Shown here piece by piece: positions 1-4,681 of a stretch of 6,312 bases of DNA. Positions within the stretch are counted from its first letter, which is position 1. The number at the start of each line of letters is the position of its first letter. This stretch comes from Campylobacteraceae bacterium (GTDB taxonomy: Bacteria; Campylobacterota; Campylobacteria; Campylobacterales; Campylobacteraceae): assembly GCA_012521935.1 (NCBI GenBank), contig JAAYLJ010000108.1, forward strand, positions 1 through 6,312, given 5' to 3'. A program made the position numbers and the translations under genes. The notes beneath the pieces were generated by a model. That model was not told where the DNA came from, ran no database searches, and saw only the letters and a list, made by a program, of their open reading frames with translations.

Positions 1-152
1 AATGCTACAAGTCCACTTATCAATAAAATTGGAACTGCAATGTACGACAAATAAATACCTATATATGAAACAAAAAAAAGCGTAGCTATCCAAATAATAA
101 GAGTAAACCAAAAAATCATTTGAGCTGTAGATCTTAATGATTTAAATTTCAT
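1..152 (-). CDS. N-terminus of a polytopic membrane protein, 3' end outside window
   Basis: Fifty codons are visible, starting with ATG at 152-150 and running off the left edge. An in-frame TAG at 176-174 and no other start between fix the start; a GGGA stretch about 7 nt upstream could serve as ribosome binding site. After a short basic head (MKFKSLRSTAQ) come two strongly hydrophobic stretches, about residues 12-31 and 33-50, so the protein starts with membrane helices. It lies 95 nt downstream of the glycosyltransferase at 248-1000 on the same strand, so it is probably in the same operon. By position it could be an O-antigen polymerase/ligase-like protein or another membrane component of the glycan pathway, but too little is visible to name a family. 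Confidence 0.6.
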   Translation of the reverse strand, partial: MKFKSLRSTAQMIFWFTLIIWIATLFFVSYIGIYLSYIAVPILLISGLVA

Positions 153-247
153 ATCAATATCCCAAATATACTTCTATCATGTACAGATTTCAAAATAGAT
201 TTTTCATTTGTAATATATTTGACATTTTATATTATTATGGTAAAAAG

Positions 248-1000
248 CTATATTCTTCTAAAATTTTTAAAAAGTCTTAAAATAAATAAAATTGTCTGTA
301 ATAATTTATTTTCACCTACAGCTATTTGTACTCTAAAGAATTCACAAATAGTTCCTAGAATGTCAATGCTACTAACTCCATCATCTGAAAATTTACCAAC
401 AATTTTTTCAACAATTTTTATTTTTGCTCCAGATTTTGCAATTGTCAAAATAAACAATTGATCAGCTGCTATTGGAAATTTTCTTGAGTAGTATCCTAGT
501 TTTTCATGAAGTTTTGTACGATATATTGAACCTACTGCATGTCCAGATACATAATGAAATTGTGATTTTAAACATCTAGAACCACTATTTGGCTTACTTA
601 TTCCATTTGCCATATCAATCCAAGCAGTTACAATATCCACATCATCTTCGATTGCCTCTTTATAATCTTTTACAGCATTAGGATACAACTCATCATCAGC
701 ACCGATTACAAGATAAAATTCACCATTGCAGTTTTTTATTCCTCTGTTTAAGGCATCGTAAATTCCAAAATCTTCTTGAGAAATAATTTTAATATTTATT
801 CCTTCAACATTTTTCAAGATTTCCAATGTACTATCCGTAGATGAACCATCTGAAATAATCCACTCAAAATCTTTATCAGTTTGTTTTTCTAAACTTTTTA
901 TTGCTCTTGGTAAAAAATTTTCGGCATTCCAGGTTGCTGTTATTATGCTAAGTTTTAGTGGTTTTTCTTCATAGTTTTTGTAATAAATATCTTGTGTCAT
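248..1000 (-). CDS. Glycosyltransferase family 2 (GT-A fold), WcaE-like
   Basis: This 250-aa protein should transfer a sugar from a nucleotide-sugar donor to a lipid-linked glycan at the cytoplasmic face of the inner membrane. The N-terminal GT-A core is clear: LSIITATWNAENFLPRAI at residues 17-34, then ISDGSSTDSTLEIL at 49-62, the family hallmark DFGIYDALNRGI at 77-88, and the metal/nucleotide motif GADDE with D102-D103 at 100-104. The length and lack of membrane helices fit short WcaE-type enzymes; donor and acceptor cannot be read from sequence. The ATG at 1000-998 is preceded by AGGGA very close to it and by a GAGAAAG further upstream, so the ribosome binding site is not ideal. The upstream DNA (1001-1481) holds only gene remnants. 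It was probably once an internal operon gene and may now depend on read-through or a promoter in 1001-1108. Confidence 0.9.
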   Translation of the reverse strand: MTQDIYYKNYEEKPLKLSIITATWNAENFLPRAIKSLEKQTDKDFEWIISDGSSTDSTLEILKNVEGINIKIISQEDFGIYDALNRGIKNCNGEFYLVIGADDELYPNAVKDYKEAIEDDVDIVTAWIDMANGISKPNSGSRCLKSQFHYVSGHAVGSIYRTKLHEKLGYYSRKFPIAADQLFILTIAKSGAKIKIVEKIVGKFSDDGVSSIDILGTICEFFRVQIAVGENKLLQTILFILRLFKNFRRI

Positions 1001-1108
1001 TTCCCTGCTTTCTCTTTGTGCTACTATTTCAATTATTCATAAAATAAATTTATAAATTTAAAGCCTTTATTCTACTTCTATTTCACTTTTATATTGATAA
1101 AACAACTA
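1001..1108. other. AT-rich intergenic leader upstream of the glycosyltransferase
   Basis: No open frame of note lies here. The stretch is very AT-rich and contains a 16-bp perfect palindrome at 1045-1060 (TAAATTTATAAATTTA). Any promoter for the gene at 248-1000 would have to lie here or further upstream, but I cannot pick a convincing -35/-10 pair. Confidence 0.4.
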
Positions 1109-1300
1109 TCATCTAAACCCCAAATCCTCGCTAATATCTTTTATAAGTTTACTAAGTGGTCGTTTGTTTATATAATCATCGCTTATATAACCGCAAGTTA
1201 TAAGTCTCATTAACTCTTCTTTGCTAGAAAAAAGTGTTCCACTGTATTTATCAAACTTTAATACATCTTCTTTTGTTAGCAAAATATATTTTAAATCAGT
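1109..1300 (-). pseudogene. C-terminal remnant of an unassigned (probably glycan-cluster) gene
   Basis: The minus-strand frame is open from just inside a TAA at 1303-1301 down to TGA at 1111-1109, giving about 63 codons with no usable start. It begins TDLKYILLTKEDV and ends SKLIKDISEDLGFR, and has the composition of a genuine soluble protein end (alternating charged and hydrophobic residues, proper stop). It overlaps the preceding remnant by 10 nt in another frame, so the two were joined either by a deletion near 1291-1303 or by a frameshift within one former gene. I do not recognise the family. Its place directly upstream of a glycosyltransferase suggests a discarded polysaccharide gene. Confidence 0.5.
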
Positions 1301-1481
1301 TTATAATCAAATGATTTTTTAAAATACTCTTTTGTCCTAAGACCACCTTCACTTTTTATATTTTCTCCCTCTTTAAAAAACAAAACAATTTCAAACTTAT
1401 CTTCACTGTTTTTTAATATTTCTGGTTTTTCTTTTGTTAAAATTCTTGTCGTACTATATTTTTCATCTAAACAAATTATAA
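1291..1481 (-). pseudogene. N-terminal-region remnant of a family 2 glycosyltransferase
   Basis: A minus-strand frame enters from the IS edge and stops at TAA 1293-1291, with no start codon. It reads IICLDEKYSTTRILTKEK and later FEIVLFFKEGENIKSEGG followed by LRTKEYFKKSFDYK. From memory of the family, this resembles the linker (EGGLRTKGYFK then KPLI) that precedes the GT-A core in many Campylobacterota and other bacterial family 2 glycosyltransferases. Here the sequence stops just where the core beta-strand should begin, so the catalytic domain is gone. Removing the IS does not restore a start: the flank beyond the element carries TAA in the same frame (2826-2824), only a few codons upstream of the remnant. 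The gene was therefore probably beheaded by an earlier rearrangement. Confidence 0.55.
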
Positions 1482-1503
1482 TGCCCCTAAAATCTAAGAC
1501 AAC
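1476..1503 (+). repeat. Left terminal inverted repeat of the IS3-family element
   Basis: TGCCCC begins at 1482 and the conserved AAGACA block follows at 1496-1501. It pairs with the right end at 2786-2807. The preceding TTATAA (1476-1481) also has its match at the right end. Confidence 0.75.
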
Positions 1504-1552
1504 TATTCAGTAAGATTTATTTCCTAAATGTTAAAATTTTAATAACAAATAT

Positions 1553-1566
1553 GGAGATAAAAAATA
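1553..1566 (+). promoter_or_regulatory. Shine-Dalgarno site and ATA start of the IS transposase
   Basis: GGAG at 1553-1556 is followed by a 7-nt spacer and ATA at 1564-1566, then codons for ARKKGQVY. The spacing is ideal for initiation at the ATA, and the residues after it match the usual MARK-type beginning of IS3 OrfA proteins. An in-frame TAA at 1558-1560 rules out any start further upstream. The nearby ATG at 1551 is in another frame, overlaps the GGAG and has no Shine-Dalgarno of its own. Confidence 0.55.
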
Positions 1567-2748
1567 GCACGCAAAAAAGGTCAAGTTTACACAGCAGAAC
1601 AAAAAACTAAAATTGTCTTAGAACTTTTAAAAGAGGAACAGACTATCAGTCAAATAGCCACAAAGTATAAGATTACATCTAAAACCATTCAGAACTGGAA
1701 GAAGCAGTTTTTAGAAAATGCATCTTTAGCGTTTGATGTTGGTGGTGCAACTAAAGCTTATAGAGATGAGATAGAAGATTTAAAAGCTGAAAATGATGGT
1801 TTAGCTAAAGCACTTGGCAAAGCAACTATAAAAGCGGAGTGGGCAGCGGGAAAGTTAAAGAGCTTGGACTTTGATAATAAAAAGTCTCTGATAGAGTCTA
1901 AGCATAAAAAAATATCTGTGTCAGAGCAGTGTGCAACTATTGGTATTAGTAGAAGTAGTTACTACTATCAACCAGTGTCAATGAGTCAAGAAAATATAAA
2001 ATTACTTCATAAAATAGATGAGATAGCCACTGATAATTCAGAATATGGATATAGGTTCATACATGAGCAACTCAAAGAGGATGGTTTTAGTATAGGCAAG
2101 CATAGAGTCTTAAAATATATGGGAATACTCGGTATACAAGCAATATATCCAACTAAAAAGAAACTTACAAGCCTTAAGAACCAAGAGCATCCAATTTATG
2201 AGTATTTACTCAAACAATATTGGACTAAAATTGGTAAGAAAAAAACTGTATATGTTCCAACTCCTAACGAAGTATGGAGCGGAGATATTACTTACATTCG
2301 TATCAACGGTGGCTTCATGTATTTAGCAGCCGTTATAGACTGGCATAGCAAAGCTGTACTTTCATATAAAATATCAAACTCAATGGATGCAACGCTTGCA
2401 ACTGATGTGCTTGAAGATGCTCTTGCTAAATATCCTAAACCTAAAATATTTAACTCTGATCAGGGTAGCCAATACACAAGCTATGAGCATACGCAGATGC
2501 TTAAAAAACATGATATACAAATATCAATGAATGGCAAAGGTAGAAGTATAGATAATATTGTTATAGAGAGATTTTTCAGAACTCTTAAGCATGGCAATAT
2601 TTATATAAACGACTATTTAACAATCAAAGATTTAAAAGAAGGAGTTAAAGCTTATATACACAAATACAACTTCAAGAGATTTCACTCAAGTTTGAATTAT
2701 CAAAAACCTATGAATGTTTATCTTGAATATTTAAAAAATGTAGGATAA
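1564..2748 (+). CDS. IS3-family transposase, OrfA and OrfB in one continuous frame
   Basis: The frame is open for 394 codons from ATA (1564) to TAA (2746-2748). The OrfA part has a helix-turn-helix (about residues 20-45, TISQIATKYKITSKTIQNWK) followed by a coiled-coil/leucine-zipper-like stretch (DEIEDLKAENDGLAKAL). The OrfB part has an HTH_21-like segment (ISVSEQCATIGISRSSYYY), the YGYR motif, and an rve/DDE core: D in WSGDITYI, D in NSDQGSQYT and E in IVIERFFRTLK. Fifty-seven residues separate the first pair and 35 the second, giving canonical DD(35)E. Most IS3 elements make OrfAB by -1 frameshifting; here no A6G slippery run is seen between the parts and no shift is required. There is no ATG, GTG or TTG before the TTG at 1864. 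Without ATA initiation or slippage only an OrfB-like product lacking the DNA-binding half would be made. The catalytic residues look intact, so decay, if any, is limited to the start. Confidence 0.85.
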   Translation: MARKKGQVYTAEQKTKIVLELLKEEQTISQIATKYKITSKTIQNWKKQFLENASLAFDVGGATKAYRDEIEDLKAENDGLAKALGKATIKAEWAAGKLKSLDFDNKKSLIESKHKKISVSEQCATIGISRSSYYYQPVSMSQENIKLLHKIDEIATDNSEYGYRFIHEQLKEDGFSIGKHRVLKYMGILGIQAIYPTKKKLTSLKNQEHPIYEYLLKQYWTKIGKKKTVYVPTPNEVWSGDITYIRINGGFMYLAAVIDWHSKAVLSYKISNSMDATLATDVLEDALAKYPKPKIFNSDQGSQYTSYEHTQMLKKHDIQISMNGKGRSIDNIVIERFFRTLKHGNIYINDYLTIKDLKEGVKAYIHKYNFKRFHSSLNYQKPMNVYLEYLKNVG

Positions 2749-2770
2749 AGTTACAGCTAGAGGTGGAAAT

Positions 2771-2801
2771 AAATCAAGCTATTAAGGTGTCTTGATTTTT
2801 T
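2771..2801 (+). terminator. Possible intrinsic terminator at the IS 3' end
   Basis: AAATCAAG (2771-2778) pairs with CTTGATTT (2791-2798) across a 12-nt loop, followed by further T residues to 2801. It lies 22 nt after the transposase stop and overlaps the right inverted repeat. The stem has few G:C pairs, so strength is doubtful. Confidence 0.4.
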
Positions 2802-2813
2802 GGGGCATTATAA
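2786..2813 (-). repeat. Right terminal inverted repeat of the IS3-family element
   Basis: Read on the minus strand from 2807 it starts TGCCCC and carries AAGACA, matching the left end. TTATAA at 2808-2813 extends the match outward to 12 perfect bases. Confidence 0.75.
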
Positions 2814-2833
2814 AAAAATATTCTTAAATATTT
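2812..2833 (-). terminator. Possible weak terminator after the nucleotidyltransferase gene
   Basis: On the minus strand AAATATT (2833-2827) and AATATTT (2822-2816) form a 7-bp hairpin with a TAAG loop, and the T-run continues to 2812. It lies about 60 nt after the nucleotidyltransferase stop, immediately before the IS edge. All pairs are A:T, so it is only a candidate. Confidence 0.3.
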
Positions 2834-2894
2834 AAAACACAGATTATACTTTTTTTCTACTTTTGTACTCATGAGAGATACTTAAGCCTAAACG

Positions 2895-3515
2895 CTAAAC
2901 CCTTTTCTCAAAAAAATCTCTCATCTGAACTTTTGAGAGTTGCTCTTTTGGTTCCAAATAACCAATATCATCATCTTCAATATCATCTATATACAACAGT
3001 GCCGTAACAAAAAGCTTATAAGTTACACCCTCTGCGATATGTTCACTTGCTTTAAAAATATCTCGAAGTCCCATTTTTTCTTTTGCTAAAAAATAGAGGT
3101 CATAATAATCTCTATATTTTGCTCTCAAAAAAAGTACATTTACTTTCATCGCAGCAATTTGTTCAAGTGTAGCTATGTTGAGTTTTTGCTGTTTCTTAGG
3201 TTTCAAAAACTCCCAGCAGGCACCAAAAAATGTGACTTTTACTCCATCAAGAAGGAGGTCTATCTGATTATTGGTTTGATTTATGATCTCTTTTTTATCA
3301 AAGTGTTTTATAAATTCCATAATCTCTTCTTTTGAAAAATCATTACTAAAAGTAAAAAAATCCAAATCTTCACTTTTACGATGACAAAGATAAAGTGTCA
3401 AAGCACTTCCACCAACCGAAACATATTTCTCCAAAAAAAGACAACTATCTACAATTTTACCCAGAACTTCTCTTGTCTTAGGAAGCAAGCATTCTAAGTT
3501 TTTCAAATCTTTCAT
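2895..3515 (-). CDS. AbiEii/AbiGii-type nucleotidyltransferase (toxin-like)
   Basis: This 206-aa protein belongs to the DNA polymerase beta-like nucleotidyltransferases of the AbiEii/AbiGii toxin class. The signature is VGGSALTLYLCHRKSEDLDF: G35-G36-S37 form the glycine/serine loop and D50-x-D52 the metal-binding pair. Later conserved positions are AAMKVNVLFLRAKYR, with K124 and K133, leading into DYYDLYFLAK (136-145), typical for the family. Known relatives act as type IV (AbiE) toxins or tRNA-modifying nucleotidyltransferases held in check by a co-transcribed partner. Here the partner position is taken by the RAYT-domain protein, whose 3' end overlaps this gene by 38 nt. A near-consensus AAGGAGGT six bases before the ATG fixes the start and predicts strong translation. 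All visible catalytic motifs are intact. Toxicity and the target are inference; a plain DUF1814-like nucleotidyltransferase with no toxin role is possible. Confidence 0.88.
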   Translation of the reverse strand: MKDLKNLECLLPKTREVLGKIVDSCLFLEKYVSVGGSALTLYLCHRKSEDLDFFTFSNDFSKEEIMEFIKHFDKKEIINQTNNQIDLLLDGVKVTFFGACWEFLKPKKQQKLNIATLEQIAAMKVNVLFLRAKYRDYYDLYFLAKEKMGLRDIFKASEHIAEGVTYKLFVTALLYIDDIEDDDIGYLEPKEQLSKVQMRDFFEKRV

Positions 3516-4527
3516 TTTTTACCTCCTTAAAATAATCACTCTCCACATCCATACCAAAAAATAGTCGTGCCAACATAAGATTTGTTTTGATAAAACTTTT
3601 GTCAGATTTGAGTTTCATGTCCCAAACTTTTCTCATAAACCTTTTGCCAAAAAGTTCAAACCCAAGTTTTATATCATCAAAGTCGCCATATTTTAGAAGG
3701 TACTCTACCAAAAGTTCCGCACCCACTTCATCGTAAACAATATCTTTTTTGTAACTCCAAAAAATACCTTTATCTCGCAGTTTGTTGAAAAGTTTCACTT
3801 TTTGCTTATATATTTTGACTATTTTTGAGATAGCCACATTTGAAACATTCAAAAACTCTCCCACCTCTTTTTGAGTATAACCATCGATGAGTGCATGGTA
3901 AATAGCTTGTTCTTTTGGCAAATAAGTCATCAAGTGGCTTAAATCTTTACTTTTTGTTTTCTTATCAAAGTTACAACTTGACCCAGCTTCAAACTTAGAA
4001 CGATAAAGCTCATTTACATTCTCAAGCTCTTTCTCGTCCAGCTCTTTCTCAAAGTTTGTCTTCTCTATCAATTCAAAATTTAACATCGACAATGCAACAT
4101 TATAACTACTCATCGCCCACTTATACTCACCAATATTTTTTGTAATATTTGCCTTTATAGGGTTGAACTCTATGTATCTTATCAATGTGCCCAGATAGTT
4201 TTCATCATATACATACCACGACTTAAATCGTCCTTGCCAAAGCGGACCTACTCTTTTGTACTTGTTGTTAAAGTACATACTATATCTTGAGTTTATCTTT
4301 TGCAATGCAACAGAAAGATTCATTTTTTTCATATTTATGAGCAGATGATAATGGTTCGTCATAAGAGCAAAAGAACAAATCTCAAAACCATACTCATCAC
4401 TTGCATCTTGCACTATTTCTAAAAATCGCAAATAATCATCATCACAAAGATATACATCTGCTCTAGCAACACCGCGATTGACGATATGATAAAACCCAAC
4501 TCTATCTATTCTTGGTTTACGCGCCAT
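3478..4527 (-). CDS. RAYT/Y1 HUH transposase domain fused to HTH and a C-terminal antitoxin-partner-like domain
   Basis: The 349-aa protein has an N-terminal REP-associated tyrosine transposase (Y1_Tnp) domain, residues 1-145. It opens MARKPRID...YHIVNRG, has the HUH metal site H59-Y60-H61 in MTNHYHLLI, the GPLWQGRFKSW block (94-104), and candidate catalytic Y118 in RYIEFNPIKANI. Ordinary RAYTs are about 150-230 aa and end soon after this. Here a charged linker (150-200) leads to a helix-turn-helix (YTQKEVGEFLNVSNVAISKI, 217-236) and a further domain (about 255-330: IFWSYKK, LLKYGDFDDIKLGFELFGKR, NLMLARLFFG). The last part resembles, from memory, DUF6922-type proteins encoded next to AbiEii-like nucleotidyltransferases, as found here. 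The known RAYT role is binding and nicking of single-stranded REP hairpins. Here the HTH and C-terminal domain may also repress the operon or neutralise the partner; that is inference. The start has AAAGG six bases upstream. Confidence 0.85.
   Translation of the reverse strand: MARKPRIDRVGFYHIVNRGVARADVYLCDDDYLRFLEIVQDASDEYGFEICSFALMTNHYHLLINMKKMNLSVALQKINSRYSMYFNNKYKRVGPLWQGRFKSWYVYDENYLGTLIRYIEFNPIKANITKNIGEYKWAMSSYNVALSMLNFELIEKTNFEKELDEKELENVNELYRSKFEAGSSCNFDKKTKSKDLSHLMTYLPKEQAIYHALIDGYTQKEVGEFLNVSNVAISKIVKIYKQKVKLFNKLRDKGIFWSYKKDIVYDEVGAELLVEYLLKYGDFDDIKLGFELFGKRFMRKVWDMKLKSDKSFIKTNLMLARLFFGMDVESDYFKEVKNERFEKLRMLAS
3521..3528 (-). promoter_or_regulatory. Strong Shine-Dalgarno of the nucleotidyltransferase, inside the upstream gene
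   Basis: On the minus strand AAGGAGGT lies with optimal spacing before ATG 3515-3513. It is also the coding sequence for F-K-E-V near the end of the upstream protein, so the last residues FKEVKNERFEKLRMLAS are constrained by the overlapping ribosome binding site and start of the next gene. Confidence 0.8.
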
Positions 4528-4565
4528 CTGAAACCTTTGTTTATGTTAATCTATAACGCATCAAA

Positions 4566-4593
4566 ATTGTATCATATTTTAGTTAAAAGTAAA
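4566..4593 (-). promoter_or_regulatory. Candidate sigma70-type promoter of the transposase/nucleotidyltransferase pair
   Basis: On the minus strand TTTACT (4593-4588) and TACAAT (4571-4566) are separated by 16 nt, giving a leader of about 30 nt before the ATG at 4527. The -35 lies inside the sequence GGGTCAGAGCTTTACTTT at the boundary of the unit, so the promoter appears to travel with it. Confidence 0.45.
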
Positions 4594-4604
4594 GCTCTGA
4601 CCCT

Positions 4605-4681
4605 GATCCCCAAATGAATTATTTTTTTCAAAATTTTTTTAAATAAATAATTAAAATTTAAAGAAAGTTTTTTATTATTTA
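4605..4681. repeat. 77-bp perfect tandem repeat, outer copy
   Basis: Starts GATCCCCAAATGAATT and is identical over all 77 bp to the adjacent copy at 4682-4758. This copy lies outside the glycosyltransferase except for three bases that supply its TAA stop (4681-4679). Its outer edge touches the GGGTCAGAGC sequence of the transposase unit. Confidence 0.95.

Larger units (their letters stand above)
1476..2813 (+). mobile_element. IS3-family insertion sequence with single-frame OrfAB
   Basis: The terminal inverted repeats are visible. The left end reads TGCCCCTAAAATCTAAGACA from 1482; the right end, reverse-complemented from 2807, reads TGCCCCAAAAAATCAAGACA, 16 of 20 matching. This TGCCCC...AGACA layout resembles ends of IS2-type IS3 elements. 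The exact limits are ambiguous. Six bases TTATAA flank both ends (1476-1481 and 2808-2813); they are palindromic, so they are either a 6-bp target duplication of an element at 1482-2807 or the outermost part of a 12-bp perfect inverted repeat. In the second case the element is 1476-2813 and is flanked by a 3-bp AAA duplication (1473-1475, 2814-2816), more typical of IS3-family targets. It is inserted opposite in direction to the glycan genes. Confidence 0.88.

Noticed and set aside
219..461. Plus-strand open frame of 80 codons
   Set aside because: It lies mostly antisense to the well-supported glycosyltransferase at 248-1000, has no Shine-Dalgarno and no recognisable motif.
1045..1060. 16-bp perfect palindrome as an operator
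   Set aside because: Composed only of A and T in a very AT-rich stretch; chance or simple-sequence origin is likely and no regulator is nearby.
1551..1610. Plus-strand mini-frame MEIKNSTQKRSSLHSRTKN as a leader peptide
   Set aside because: Its codons overlap the GGAG used by the ATA start, it has no Shine-Dalgarno of its own, and it is explained as the out-of-frame reading of OrfA. It is kept only as the slippage alternative.
1864..1866. TTG as the transposase start
   Set aside because: It lies inside the OrfA-OrfB linker. The same frame upstream carries a complete OrfA-type HTH and coiled coil, so this is at best a secondary OrfB start.
2776..2872. Minus-strand short frame beginning MSTKVEKKYNLCF and running into the IS end
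   Set aside because: Only about 32 codons, no ribosome binding site, and its end is encoded by the IS terminus. It could be the head of the remnant at 1291-1481, but the frames do not match after removal of the IS.
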